Source of the DNA: Pseudomonas graminis
GTDB lineage: Bacteria > Pseudomonadota > Gammaproteobacteria > Pseudomonadales > Pseudomonadaceae
Assembly (NCBI RefSeq): GCF_004364335.1
Contig: NZ_SOCR01000006.1
Coordinates: 343,873-407,872, forward strand
DNA: 64,000 bases
Direction of reading: 5' to 3'
Shown here: one piece after another, positions 11,230 to 19,760 of the stretch
Position numbering within the stretch: position 1 is the stretch's first letter
Layout: each line of letters begins with the position of its first letter
Position numbers and translations under genes: made by a program
Notes under the pieces: model-generated
The model's input: only the letters and a program-made list of their open reading frames with translations
What the model was told of the DNA's origin: nothing
Databases searched by the model: none

Positions 11230-12159
11230 TCAGGCTTCAGCTGCAGGCTTCGGTGAAGCAGAAACTTGCATACCGGCATTCGCAGCCGCTGGTTTTTCTG
11301 CGTCCTGAGCCGCCGTAGCCGGCACCGGCGACGTACGAGGCGAGAATTTATTCGTGTGAACGATATTGTTCGGGTCGGTTTTCTTGTCTTTGGTGGTGTC
11401 GACGATGCCGGCGAGGATGTCGTAAAGGGTCAGCTTGCGGTCTGGCGCCTGGCGTCCAAAAGCGCCCGGCAGACCGGGCAGCGTGAGGTCGCTTTTAAGC
11501 CGTGCTTCCACGATCGCTTCTGCTCCTTTGGGATAGCTCACCGCCCTCTCAATCGCCGGCAGCGACTTGAGATAGCTCAGGGCGTCGTTGTAGAACCGGG
11601 ATGCCTTGCCCGTTTGAGCTTGTTCGATCACCCCCTCGTTTATCGCCACCTTGCGCCAGTCCTCGTCCATCTTCTGCACGCCCTGCCAGGCCGCGCGCCG
11701 CTCGTTGAGGGTGAAGCTTGCGCTGTCGTCAAAGGCAATCAGGTTCAGTTGTTCACGGGAGAGGTTCTCAAACGGGCTTTTGGCGTTCTTGTCACCTGCC
11801 AGTGTCCGGGTCACGAACGCACTGGCTTCGCGCGCGCGGTCCAGCAGTTCGGGGTCGTTTGTCTTGGGCACTTCCATGGCCCGGGTGCCGCTGTTGACTG
11901 TGCGGCCTTCGATCAAAAACTCATTGATGCGATTGCGCCCGTATTGCCCCAGCTCGGCGTGGGTCATCACCGCGTCCCTCTTCTGGGCTCGCGCTGCGCT
12001 CTCGTTCAACTGAGCCGCCAGCGTCGAAAACGTCGCCTTGTCGGCAGTCGCCGGTGCGGCCTTGTCGACAGCTTTTGGATCGCTGGTCGCGACAGTGCCG
12101 AGGGCTTGTGTTTTGTTCGAGACAACCGCTGCAACGGCGGCCTGGATCTGGCTGATCAT
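11230..12159 (-). CDS. Uncharacterised protein, paralogue of the gene at 9727-10593
   Basis: 309 aa, cytoplasmic by sequence, no known domain recognised. The first 50 residues and the last 45 are Ala/Pro/Lys/Thr-rich and probably disordered. The core shares with the downstream paralogue DPELLDRAREASAF, NAKSPFENLSREQL, LNERRAAWQG and LYDILAGIVDTT. Start ATG 12159 has AGGGAG 8 bp upstream. The stop is 113 bp before the secreted-protein gene, which lies between the two paralogues on the same strand, so the three may form one unit. Function unknown; a role as toxin, chaperone or effector cannot be decided from sequence. Confidence 0.7.
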   Translation of the reverse strand: MISQIQAAVAAVVSNKTQALGTVATSDPKAVDKAAPATADKATFSTLAAQLNESAARAQKRDAVMTHAELGQYGRNRINEFLIEGRTVNSGTRAMEVPKTNDPELLDRAREASAFVTRTLAGDKNAKSPFENLSREQLNLIAFDDSASFTLNERRAAWQGVQKMDEDWRKVAINEGVIEQAQTGKASRFYNDALSYLKSLPAIERAVSYPKGAEAIVEARLKSDLTLPGLPGAFGRQAPDRKLTLYDILAGIVDTTKDKKTDPNNIVHTNKFSPRTSPVPATAAQDAEKPAAANAGMQVSASPKPAAEA

Positions 12160-12390
12160 GGGCGACTCCCTGGCTTTGAGATGGCGGGAGCCAACACGCA
12201 TCGTCGTCAGTCAGCCCCTCGCATCGACACTAGCAACAGGTAGGCAGGGCGAACAGTTGGGCGAAAAGGGGATGCTTTCGGAGAGTCAGCGTTTGGGAAT
12301 TTGGCGTAACGCGCGGAGTTGGCGGCTGGGACGATGGATTAAAAAGGAATCCGTTGCGTCTTCAGGCTTGAGTTTTTTACCCGTAGACGC

Positions 12391-12406
12391 TTAGACGAGC
12401 GTCTAA
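12391..12406. other. Palindrome between accessory genes
   Basis: TTAGACG-AG-CGTCTAA is a perfect 7-bp inverted repeat in the 280-bp gap between the paralogue start and the toxin end. A further TAGACG copy lies just upstream (12384-12389). No T-run follows on either strand, so a protein-binding site is more likely than a terminator. The rest of this gap shows nothing recognisable. Confidence 0.35.
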
Positions 12407-12439
12407 ATTTGAGACAGATCACACCTCAGCTCGCCGCAA

Positions 12440-12802
12440 TCAGTCTTGTAAGTCGATGACACTCAGCACTTTCGAGACAATGTCGTTAGTCGTGATCTTG
12501 TCCAGACTTTCGATGAACCTTGCGGACCCCGTTTGCACTCGGCTCTCTATGTCAAAGCTGCGCACCTGATTACACACCGCGACGCCATTTGTTTCGTGAC
12601 CGCCGATGACGACTGCCAACCCTGACTCTCGCGCATGCACGCCAGCACTGGTTACCGGAACGGTCATACACAAACCCAACTGATTTATACGTTGGGAGGT
12701 AATAATGATGAAGCGGTGCCGCCCTTTCATTTCACGACCTGAAACCGGATTTGGATCTATCCAGTACACGTCGCCTTGACGAGGTGCCTTGCGACGAACC
12801 AT
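12440..12802 (-). CDS. MazF/PemK-family mRNA interferase toxin
   Basis: 120 aa, the usual size for this family. It has the N-terminal family motif RQGDVYWIDPNP, the conserved strand RFIIITS, and VPVTS in the expected order. Family members cut single-stranded RNA at short motifs and halt growth when the antitoxin is lost. The start ATG overlaps the antitoxin stop by one base (TGATG), so the two are translationally coupled. Closer to ChpB/PemK than to E. coli MazF by eye. The cut site cannot be read from sequence. Confidence 0.85.
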   Translation of the reverse strand: MVRRKAPRQGDVYWIDPNPVSGREMKGRHRFIIITSQRINQLGLCMTVPVTSAGVHARESGLAVVIGGHETNGVAVCNQVRSFDIESRVQTGSARFIESLDKITTNDIVSKVLSVIDLQD

Positions 12803-13092
12803 CAGGTTATTTCCCGTCCTACCGAATCACCCTCTCTGGCCCATGCCGTTTCGCTGTTGAGTTCAGCCACATGCTCCGCGCCTTTGAGCAGCTCGGTGGC
12901 CGTATATCGTCTGCGTGCAATGTGCGTGAGAGGCTTTGCGACCAAGCCTCCTGCCTCCACGCTCAGCTCGACTTGGGATCCGATATCCAGGTCAAGCAGC
13001 TTGAGGAACGCGGGCGGAATGGTCATAACTGCTGCGCCACCGTGGCGCCGGATTGTAGAGCTCATCGTCATCTTATTTCTCTTTCGGTTCAT
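12802..13092 (-). CDS. MazE/PemI-like antitoxin
   Basis: 96 aa from ATG 13092 (GAGG 7 bp upstream); Met8 at 13071 or Met10 at 13065 are possible and would bring the N-terminus closer to the family. Residues about 10-50 form a swapped-hairpin AbrB/MazE DNA-binding fold (STIRRHGGAAVMTIPPAFLK then LDLDIGSQVELSV). The charged C-terminal tail should wrap and inhibit the toxin. It lies directly upstream of and overlaps the toxin gene, the normal order for this family. Likely represses its own promoter at the palindromes just upstream. Confidence 0.82.
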   Translation of the reverse strand: MNRKRNKMTMSSTIRRHGGAAVMTIPPAFLKLLDLDIGSQVELSVEAGGLVAKPLTHIARRRYTATELLKGAEHVAELNSETAWAREGDSVGREIT

Positions 13093-13110
13093 AACAGGGC
13101 CTCACCAGAA

Positions 13111-13135
13111 GTGCTACGAACGTAGCACTCGCTAC
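13111..13135. promoter_or_regulatory. Probable toxin-antitoxin operator (two inverted repeats)
   Basis: GTGCTACG-AA-CGTAGCAC (13111-13128) is a perfect 8-bp inverted repeat. It overlaps a second one, GTAGC-ACTC-GCTAC (13122-13135). Both lie just upstream of the antitoxin start, where MazE-type proteins bind to repress their operon. Binding is inferred from position and symmetry. Confidence 0.6.
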
Positions 13136-13281
13136 ATCTCGATGCGAGCGATGGAGGCAGGGGCGAAGCATACTCAGGAGCCGATTCGTCACCAATGAGA
13201 AGCCACGACCAAGGTCGTAGGAATTCGCTGAACCCCCCGTCGCCTTAACCAATCCATATAAAACATAGCTACCGCGATAGA

Positions 13282-13324
13282 GTGGAGCCCTGTAAAGCTT
13301 GATAACTCACCCCGCCGGCTCCAC
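13282..13324 (+). other. Long-loop hairpin upstream of trxC
   Basis: GTGGAGCC (13282-13289) and GGCTCCAC (13317-13324) are perfect 8-bp inverted copies with 27 bases between, ending 33 bp before the trxC start. It could be a leader structure or a remnant of a mobile sequence. No T-run follows. Confidence 0.3.
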
Positions 13325-13357
13325 CTAGTAGTCATCAACCCTACTCAGGCCTCTGTC

Positions 13358-13792
13358 ATGTCCGATTCCCTGCTGATCCCCTGCCCGCACTGCAACGGGC
13401 TCAATCGTATTCCCGCCGGGCGGCTGACCGACCAGCCGAAATGCGGGCGCTGCAAGCAGCCGGTGTTGCTGAGCAAGCCGTTCAACCTGACGCAGGGCGA
13501 CTATGCCAGCCAGATCAAGGGCGATCTGCCGCTGCTGGTGGACGTGTGGGCGGAGTGGTGCGGGCCGTGCAAATCCTTCGCACCGACGTTCGAGCAAGCG
13601 GCCACTCAGCTGAGCGGTCGGGTCCGTCTGGCAAAGCTGGACAGCGAGGCCAATCAGCAGCTTTCCGCGCAATTGGGGATTCGCTCGATCCCGAGCCTGA
13701 TTCTGTTCAAGGACGGCCGTGAGATCGCCCGGCAGAGTGGCGCGATGCCGTTGCAACAGCTGACGGCCTGGCTGACCAGTCAGGGAATCTGA
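13358..13792 (+). CDS. trxC: Thioredoxin 2 (TrxC)
   Basis: 144 aa. An N-terminal zinc-ribbon extension with Cys9, Cys12, Cys29 and Cys32 precedes a thioredoxin fold with the active site WCGPC at 67-71 and the cis-Pro in IRSIPSL. This layout separates TrxC from TrxA. It is a cytoplasmic disulfide reductase, reduced by thioredoxin reductase and linked to peroxide stress in other bacteria. It is a single gene between the accessory island and the PAAR gene. Confidence 0.94.
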   Translation: MSDSLLIPCPHCNGLNRIPAGRLTDQPKCGRCKQPVLLSKPFNLTQGDYASQIKGDLPLLVDVWAEWCGPCKSFAPTFEQAATQLSGRVRLAKLDSEANQQLSAQLGIRSIPSLILFKDGREIARQSGAMPLQQLTAWLTSQGI

Positions 13793-13927
13793 AAGGCGTT
13801 TCTTCGGCGATGGAAGTGCGTGACAGCCAGCGCTGTAGGTATGTTCTGAAAGCGCTCTTTCGACCGAATTCGTGGAATTCTGCGTCTAGGCTTCGCCATT
13901 CCTATCGGCACCCTGGAGTGGTTAGCA

Positions 13928-14305
13928 ATGACATACGTGGTCAGAGAGGGCGATTCAACAACAACCGGCGGCATGGTTTTGAGTGCTACAGGCTCGCACA
14001 CGTGGGAGGACCGGCGCCTGGCGCGCATGGGGGATCCGGTCTGGTGCGAGCGATGTGCGCAGATCGGCTTCATTGCCCAAGGCAATCCGACCTTCATCGA
14101 CGAACTCGTGGCCGTGGCGACGCACGGCCAGGCGGTACGCTGCGGCTGCGAGGAAGGCACCCATCGTTTGATCGCCAGCCAGACTGAGCTTGAAGCCGAC
14201 ATGGACGCGACCATCGACATTCCCAAGGACATGGCCGAAAAGGCGCGCAAGCGAGCCAAACACATGACCCGAGCCCGACGGGAAAGCCACGCGCCGCTCG
14301 CCTAG
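13928..14305 (+). CDS. PAAR-domain protein
   Basis: 125 aa. Residues about 1-85 form a PAAR motif region (VREGDSTTTGGMVLSA, ARMGDPVWCERC, VATHGQAVRCGC) with His and Cys residues (Cys40, Cys43, His66, Cys72, Cys74, His79) suited to bind the tip metal. PAAR proteins cap the VgrG spike of type VI secretion and related injection machines. A short Lys/Arg/Glu-rich helical tail of about 40 residues follows, with no toxin domain. GGAG lies 9 bp before ATG. No vgrG, hcp or effector is adjacent, so it is an orphan. It ends 3 bp from the convergent parA-like gene. Confidence 0.82.
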   Translation: MTYVVREGDSTTTGGMVLSATGSHTWEDRRLARMGDPVWCERCAQIGFIAQGNPTFIDELVAVATHGQAVRCGCEEGTHRLIASQTELEADMDATIDIPKDMAEKARKRAKHMTRARRESHAPLA

Positions 14306-14308
14306 GCG

Positions 14309-15091
14309 TCAGCGATTACCCGCCCCCGTTTCCAGTAAATGATGCAGCTCGACAAATTGCTGAGTCAGTTTATGCCGCGGCTCCAGATGGATCAGCGGCA
14401 TATTGGCCTGATGTGATTCACGCATCTTGATCGAACTGGTGAGGTAGACCGGCAGCACCGGCAACCCTTCAGCGATCAGCTCATCAAGGATCTGCTGGGG
14501 CAGGCTCGCTCGCGCCTGGAACTGGTTCACGATAATGCCTTCCACCTCCAGATCCTCGTTGTGATCTTCCTTGAGCTCTTCGATTTCCTTGAGCAGCCCG
14601 TACAGCGCCTGACGGGAGAAGCTGTCGCAATCAAACGGAATCAGCACGTGATCCGCCGCGATCAACGCAGATACCGCATAGAAATTTAGCGCTGGGGGCG
14701 TGTCCAGGTAGATGCGCTCGTAGTCTTCGCTCAGCTCATCCAGCAATTTTCGGAGCTTGTTGATCTTGTGCTTGGCTTCCAGTTTGGGCTGCAGATCCGC
14801 CAGCTCCGCCGTAGCGGTCACGACATGAAGGTTGTCGAAGGGCGTCTCGTAGATGTCGACCTGGTTCTTTTTAGCGCCAGGCCCGGACGACAAGGTCTGC
14901 TTGAAGAAATCAGCGATGCCCATGGGAATCTCGTCACCGGTCAGACCGGTGAGGTACTGGGTCGAGTTGGCCTGAGCATCCAGATCGATCAACAGCGTCC
15001 GGTAACCTTCATGAGCACTGACTGCCGCCAGATTGCAGGCGATGCTGGACTTGCCCACGCCGCCCTTCTGATTGAACACCACACGCCGCAT
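14309..15091 (-). CDS. ParA/MinD-family ATPase
   Basis: 260 aa. Deviant Walker A motif KGGVGKS at 9-15, Walker A' region LLIDLDAQAN, and switch II/Walker B segment IYLDTPPALNFY. ParA-type ATPases form ATP dimers on nucleoid DNA and position cargo. No parB partner or parS-like site is seen nearby, so it is not the chromosomal partition system. It matches an orphan ParA gene (PA5028) at the same place in P. aeruginosa. ATG 15091 is chosen, with AGGGAG 8 bp upstream. Confidence 0.88.
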   Translation of the reverse strand: MRRVVFNQKGGVGKSSIACNLAAVSAHEGYRTLLIDLDAQANSTQYLTGLTGDEIPMGIADFFKQTLSSGPGAKKNQVDIYETPFDNLHVVTATAELADLQPKLEAKHKINKLRKLLDELSEDYERIYLDTPPALNFYAVSALIAADHVLIPFDCDSFSRQALYGLLKEIEELKEDHNEDLEVEGIIVNQFQARASLPQQILDELIAEGLPVLPVYLTSSIKMRESHQANMPLIHLEPRHKLTQQFVELHHLLETGAGNR

Positions 15092-15445
15092 GTAAGACTC
15101 CCTGTTGCTGTCTAGCCGTGAAGGATCGCCAGCGACCCGATGAAGGGTCCCGAGTCTAGGCAATCGCGATGAGTAGGGCGAGCCTCTCGGAAAAATCTGA
15201 CTGTAAGGATAAGGGCCACGTCATCGAAAGACCGATCACGCCTCCAACACAGTGACAGAAGCTGCTGCCGCACCCGCAAGAAAGATCATCAGTAAACACA
15301 CTATTTGTTTCAACGTTTGCCTCAGTGCGCTGGCATCGAGATAATGCCCGTCACTCGGTGATGGCGCCGCGCCATAGCCGGCGTCATTTCGGCGACTCGA
15401 AGCCCGGGAATACACATTGTCGGCACACCTGGAAGGTAAAGCTTC
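15092..15445. other. Intergenic region between parA-like and lipoprotein genes
   Basis: 354 bp holding the divergent upstream regions of both genes. Apart from a possible 25-codon hydrophobic frame (15236-15313, minus) I see no repeat, terminator or clear promoter. Confidence 0.4.
15236..15313 (-). CDS. Possible 25-residue hydrophobic small protein
   Basis: A short frame from TTG 15313 to TGA, with GAGG about 6 bp upstream. The peptide begins L/M-KQIVCLLMIFLAG, a short basic head followed by a hydrophobic run long enough for one membrane helix. No homologue is recognised; it could be chance. Confidence 0.2.
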   Translation of the reverse strand: MKQIVCLLMIFLAGAAAASVTVLEA

Positions 15446-15934
15446 ATGATTCGCGCTTTGTTGCTGTTATGCGTGCTGTTGGTGAGTGGCTGCGCCAGCC
15501 ATGCGCCGTTGCCTGCGCAAATACCTCACATCAAATTTCCCGTGCAGTTGCACGTCCAGCGCGAGCAAGCCGGTCAGCGCGAAGAGTGGCTGATGACGAT
15601 CCAGAAAGAACGCCACGGTCTGCGCTTCTCGTTGATGGACACCCTCGGCACTCCGGTGGCGGGTCAGCAGCTTCGCGAAGAGCGCTGGAAGGCAGACAAG
15701 CTGCTGCCGCCCAACTACGAGGCCCGTGAGCTGTTCGCCGCCGTGCTGTTTGCCCTGACGTCCCTCGAAGAAGTGCGCTTTGACTATCCTGGCGTGCAGT
15801 TGCGTCCCTACGGTCGCAGCCTGGACGATCGCTGGTTCATTGATTACGCCTCCGAAGGTTTCTTCCGGATCAGCATGGAAAGCGGCGAACTGAAATACGT
15901 GGTCAGCCCTCTCCAGGGCAAAGCGAGCAAATGA
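15446..15934 (+). CDS. Small lipoprotein, DUF3261-like
   Basis: 162 aa with a short hydrophobic signal and lipobox LVSGC (Cys16). Residue 17 is Ala, so outer-membrane sorting is expected. The mature part is beta-rich (VQLHVQREQAGQREEWLMTI, LMDTLGTPVAG), resembling DUF3261 lipoproteins. Some DUF3261 genes sit in aryl-polyene clusters, but no such genes are nearby. It stands alone, and its function is unknown. GGAAGG lies about 11 bp before ATG. Confidence 0.7.
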   Translation: MIRALLLLCVLLVSGCASHAPLPAQIPHIKFPVQLHVQREQAGQREEWLMTIQKERHGLRFSLMDTLGTPVAGQQLREERWKADKLLPPNYEARELFAAVLFALTSLEEVRFDYPGVQLRPYGRSLDDRWFIDYASEGFFRISMESGELKYVVSPLQGKASK

Positions 15935-16017
15935 CGGGGTAGCTCAGCTACCTTGGCATTGCTCTACACATTGGGCCACGTGCAACAACTCCCGCATTTC
16001 TGCGCTGTGGCTCTGCG

Positions 16018-16908
16018 TTACCCCGCCTTGCGCGTCACCAGCTCGACAAACGCCTTGGCCATGGGCGATTTCTGATCTTTGCGTTGCACCAGCCACACGG
16101 CTGAAGTGGCCTGCGCATCCAGCAGGGTCCGGTACACCACTCCATCGATGCGCATACGTTGATAGGACGCAGGCAGCACCGTCACGCCCAGTCCCGCCGC
16201 CACCAGACCAATGATGGTCATCGCCTCGCCCGCCTCCTGGGTGAACAGCGGGCTGAAACCCGCCTCGCGCGCCAGATCCAGCAACTGCGCGTAGAGCCCG
16301 CTGCCGTAGCTGCGCGGGAAGAATACAAACGGCTCACTGGCCAGCTCGCGCAGGTGAATGCCGCGTTCCGAGCCTTCTGCAAGTGGGTGGTCCGAGCGCA
16401 GAATCGCCACCAACGGTTCGTGCAGCAGTTCCACGGCCACTAACGAATCCGACAACGGCAGGGGACGCATGATGCCCACTTGCATCGACTCGTTTTCGAG
16501 CCGCTCGGCCACATCCCGGCTGCTCATTTCCTGAAGCGCCAGATGCACGGCCGGATAACGCTGGCGAAACGCGAAGATGGCCTGGGGGATGCTTGAGGTG
16601 AAAGGCGCAGACGCCGTAAAGCCGATCTTCAACTCCCCCAGCTCCCCCAGCTGCGCACGCCGGGCCACGTCCGAAGCCTTCTCGACCTGCGCCAGCACCA
16701 GGCGCGCTTCATCGAGGAACAACCGGCCCGCCTCGCTCAGTTCCACCCGTCGATTGGTGCGTTCAAACAAACGCGCGCCGAGCTCTTGCTCCAGCGCCTG
16801 TATCTGCTGGCTCAACGGCGGTTGCGAGATGCCGAGCGCCTGAGCAGCGCGTCCGAAGTGCAGCTCCTCAGCGACAGCGATGAAGTAACGCAGGTGACGT
16901 AATTCCAT
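16018..16908 (-). CDS. LysR-family transcriptional regulator
   Basis: 296 aa. N-terminal winged helix-turn-helix (residues 1-60, with ALGISQPPLSQQIQALE), linker helix, and a two-lobed effector domain from about residue 90. The N-terminus MELRHLRYFIAVAEELHFGRA is like the CatR/BenM branch, which senses aromatic or organic acids. It is divergent from an MFS transporter with 115 bp between, so it probably controls that gene and its own. It corresponds in position to PA5029. The inducer is unknown. Confidence 0.9.
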   Translation of the reverse strand: MELRHLRYFIAVAEELHFGRAAQALGISQPPLSQQIQALEQELGARLFERTNRRVELSEAGRLFLDEARLVLAQVEKASDVARRAQLGELGELKIGFTASAPFTSSIPQAIFAFRQRYPAVHLALQEMSSRDVAERLENESMQVGIMRPLPLSDSLVAVELLHEPLVAILRSDHPLAEGSERGIHLRELASEPFVFFPRSYGSGLYAQLLDLAREAGFSPLFTQEAGEAMTIIGLVAAGLGVTVLPASYQRMRIDGVVYRTLLDAQATSAVWLVQRKDQKSPMAKAFVELVTRKAG

Positions 16909-16920
16909 GGTTATTCCAGT

Positions 16921-16934
16921 AGGTCGTCAAACCT
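16921..16934. promoter_or_regulatory. Candidate LysR-type operator
   Basis: AGGT-CGTCAA-ACCT is an interrupted palindrome in the divergent regulator/transporter interval, where LysR proteins bind. It was found by eye. Confidence 0.3.
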
Positions 16935-17023
16935 ATCAAACAGGTCGAACAATATATTGGAAGCAATCGTTAGGCGGCTATATTCTTTTGCCACTGCTCC
17001 CCGCTCTCCGTCTGAGGTCACCC

Positions 17024-18289
17024 GTGAATACTGCTGCATCTCCTTCCGCGTCCGCCGAGTTCACCAGTGCGGCCATCCCGTTGGGCGACACGTACATCGA
17101 GAAGGACACGCCCGCTTTCATTCGTACCGTGCTGGCGCTGTTCTCTGGCGGTTTCGCGACGTTTGCGCTGTTGTACTGCGTGCAACCGATGATGCCGGTG
17201 CTGTCGCGGGACTTCTCCATCAACGCTGCCCAGAGCAGCATGATTCTGTCGGTGTCCACCGCGATGCTGGCGATCGGATTGCTCATCACCGGCCCTATTT
17301 CCGACCGTCTCGGGCGCAAGTCGGTGATGGTGTTCTCGCTGTTTTCGGCCGCCCTATTCACCATCGCCAGCGCACTGATGCCGACCTGGGAAGGCGTGCT
17401 CATCACGCGGGCGTTCGTCGGCTTGTCGCTGAGCGGACTCGCCGCTGTGGCCATGACCTATCTCAGCGAAGAAATTCACCCTCAGCACATCGGCCTGGCG
17501 ATGGGCCTGTACATTGGCGGCAACGCCATCGGCGGCATGAGCGGCCGGGTGATCACCGGGGTGTTGAGCGACTACGTCAGCTGGCACACGGCACTGTTGA
17601 TCATGGGCATCATCGCGCTGGGCGCGGCTGGCGTGTTCTGGAAAATCCTGCCGCCGTCGCGCAATTTCCGCGCTCGCCCGCTCAATGGCCGCAGCCTGTT
17701 GGAGGGCTTCGTTCTGCAGTTCCGTGATGCCGGTCTGCCGTGGCTGTTTCTCGAGGGCTTCCTGCTGATGGGCGCGTTCGTGACGCTGTTCAACTACATC
17801 GGCTACCGCTTACTTGCAGACCCGTACAACTTGAGCCAGGCCGTGGTCGGCCTGTTTTCGGTGGTGTACCTGTCGGGCATCTACAGCTCGGCGAAGATCG
17901 GCGCACTGGCCGATCAACTGGGCCGACGCAACGTGTTGTGGGCCGTGATAATGCTGATGCTCGTCGGCGTGACGCTGACCATGTTCACCCCGCTGGTGGT
18001 GGTCATCGTTGGCGTGCTGATGTTCACCTTCGGCTTCTTCGGCGCCCACTCCGTTGCCAGCAGCTGGATCGGTCGCCGGGCCATCAAAGCCAAAGGCCAG
18101 GCGTCGTCGCTGTACTTGTTCAGCTATTACGTCGGCTCCAGCATTGCCGGCACCGGCGGCGGCGTGTTCTGGCACTACGCCGGCTGGAACGGCATCGGCG
18201 CTTTCATCGGCACCCTCCTGCTGATCGCCCTCGCCGTGGCGCTAAAACTCGCGAAAGTAAAACCGCTGGCGGTGAATGTGCAGGTTTAA
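17024..18289 (+). CDS. MFS transporter (YnfM/PA5030-like)
   Basis: About 421 aa with 12 predicted membrane segments and the MFS loop 2-3 motif GPISDRLGRKS and its loop 8-9 counterpart ADQLGRRN. Probable inner-membrane drug or metabolite exporter. GTG 17024 is chosen: GAGG lies 6 bp upstream and the protein starts NTAASPSASAEF, a normal cytoplasmic N-terminus. A longer in-frame ATG at 16907 would run through the operator region. It is divergent from the LysR gene. Substrate unknown. Confidence 0.88.
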   Translation: MNTAASPSASAEFTSAAIPLGDTYIEKDTPAFIRTVLALFSGGFATFALLYCVQPMMPVLSRDFSINAAQSSMILSVSTAMLAIGLLITGPISDRLGRKSVMVFSLFSAALFTIASALMPTWEGVLITRAFVGLSLSGLAAVAMTYLSEEIHPQHIGLAMGLYIGGNAIGGMSGRVITGVLSDYVSWHTALLIMGIIALGAAGVFWKILPPSRNFRARPLNGRSLLEGFVLQFRDAGLPWLFLEGFLLMGAFVTLFNYIGYRLLADPYNLSQAVVGLFSVVYLSGIYSSAKIGALADQLGRRNVLWAVIMLMLVGVTLTMFTPLVVVIVGVLMFTFGFFGAHSVASSWIGRRAIKAKGQASSLYLFSYYVGSSIAGTGGGVFWHYAGWNGIGAFIGTLLLIALAVALKLAKVKPLAVNVQV

Positions 18290-18311
18290 ACCAACAGCCG
18301 CACATGCAAAT

Positions 18312-18440
18312 TGTAGGAGCGCGCTTGCCCGCGATCGGGCGGGAACCGGCCGCAAGACCTTAGAGCACGGACTTGCTGATCTACCACAGAGGTACAGCCA
18401 CTGCCGCTTCGCGCCAGATCGCGGGCAAGCGCGCTCCTAC
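18312..18440. repeat. REP doublet (GCGCGCTTGCCCGCGA type)
   Basis: TGTAGGAGCGCGCTTGCCC at 18312 recurs inverted at 18417-18440, about 75 bp apart. It lies in the convergent 3' gap between the MFS gene and hemE, as is usual for Pseudomonas REP pairs. Confidence 0.85.
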
Positions 18441-18518
18441 GCCTTCGGCAGAAGCGATCCTGCGCCCGATGCTCAGTGTCGATAGATCTGTGCCCTTTGC
18501 GTGCCTAACCCCCCACAC

Positions 18519-18546
18519 AAAAACGCCCGGCATTAGCCGGGCGTTT
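18519..18546 (-). terminator. Rho-independent terminator of hemE
   Basis: AAAACGCCCGGC-ATTA-GCCGGGCGTTTT, a 12-bp stem with a T-run on the minus strand, 18 bp past the hemE stop. Confidence 0.9.
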
Positions 18547-18563
18547 TCATCTCTGCGAACCGC

Positions 18564-19628
18564 TTACTGGTGATACTTCGCCGACATTTCGTGCACCGCT
18601 TCGATGAAGGCGCCGGCGTTGGCCGGGTCGACTTCGGGGGTGATGCCGTGGCCAAGGTTGAAGACGTGGCCGGTGCCGCTGCCGTAGCTGGCAAGGATGT
18701 TCGAGACTTCCTGGCGGATGGCGTTTGGGTTGGCGTAGAGCACGGTCGGGTCCATGTTGCCTTGCAGCGCGACTTTGCTGCCGACGCGGCGGCGGGCTTC
18801 GCCGATGTCGCAGGTCCAGTCCAGGCCCAGCGCATCGGCGCCGGCGTCGGCGATGCTTTCCAGCCACATGCCGCCGCCTTTGGTGAACAGAATGACCGGC
18901 ACTTTGCGCCCGTCGTGCTCACGGATCAGGCCGTTGACGATCTTGCGCATGTAAGCCAGTGAGAACTCCTGGTACGCCGCGGCCGAAAGGCTGCCGCCCC
19001 AGCTGTCGAAGATTTGCACCGCTTGCGCGCCTGCGAGAATCTGGCCGTTCAGGTACGCCGTGACCGATTGTGCGAGCTTGTCGAGCAGCAAGTGCATGGC
19101 CTGCGGGCTGTCGTAAAGCATGGCCTTGGATTTGCGGAAATCCTTGGACGAGCCGCCTTCGACCATGTAAGTCGCCAGGGTCCACGGGCTGCCAGCGAAG
19201 CCGATCAGCGGCACGCGACCATTGAGCTCGCGGCGGATGGTACTGACCGCATCCATGACGTAGCCGAGATCTTTCTGCGCGTCGGGGATCGGCAACGCTT
19301 CGATGTCAGCCAGGGTGGTGACGGTTTTGCGAAAGCGCGGGCCTTCGCCGGTTTCGAAGTACAGGCCCAGGCCCATGGCGTCGGGAACGGTGAGGATGTC
19401 GGAGAACAGAATGGCGGCGTCGAGCGGATAGCGCTCAAGCGGCTGCAGGGTGACTTCGCAGGCAAACGCCGGGTTCATGCACAAGCTCATGAAGTCTCCG
19501 GCCTTGGCGCGACTGGCGCGGTACTCCGGGAGATAGCGGCCGGCCTGGCGCATCATCCATACAGGCGTGACGTCAACAGGCTGCTTGAGCAGGGCGCGAA
19601 GGAAACGGTCGTTCTTCAGGGCAGTCAT
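18564..19628 (-). CDS. hemE: Uroporphyrinogen decarboxylase
   Basis: 354 aa, the family's normal length. It decarboxylates the four acetate side chains of uroporphyrinogen III to give coproporphyrinogen III in heme synthesis, in the cytosol. The signature near the N-terminus, [13 protein letters not shown], supplies substrate-binding Arg residues, and [14 protein letters not shown] carries the conserved Asp. It stands alone, with a strong terminator downstream and the terminator of the upstream protease gene before it, so it must have its own promoter in the short gap at 19629-19675. Confidence 0.96.
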   Translation of the reverse strand: MTALKNDRFLRALLKQPVDVTPVWMMRQAGRYLPEYRASRAKAGDFMSLCMNPAFACEVTLQPLERYPLDAAILFSDILTVPDAMGLGLYFETGEGPRFRKTVTTLADIEALPIPDAQKDLGYVMDAVSTIRRELNGRVPLIGFAGSPWTLATYMVEGGSSKDFRKSKAMLYDSPQAMHLLLDKLAQSVTAYLNGQILAGAQAVQIFDSWGGSLSAAAYQEFSLAYMRKIVNGLIREHDGRKVPVILFTKGGGMWLESIADAGADALGLDWTCDIGEARRRVGSKVALQGNMDPTVLYANPNAIRQEVSNILASYGSGTGHVFNLGHGITPEVDPANAGAFIEAVHEMSAKYHQ

Positions 19629-19675
19629 GTCGGCATCCGGAAAAAAAGTGCGGGCATTTTCTCAGACACCAACAT

Positions 19676-19703
19676 AAAAGGCACGGTCGGTGCCGTGCCT
19701 TTT
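19676..19703 (-). terminator. Rho-independent terminator of the protease gene
   Basis: AAAAGGCACGG-TCGGTG-CCGTGCCTTTT, a perfect 11-bp stem 57 bp past the protease stop, separating it from hemE. Confidence 0.85.
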
Positions 19704-19760
19704 ATTTATCGGGGCGATTTGTCGCATCAACGCAATACCGGTTTTCCTGACGTCGCCGCC

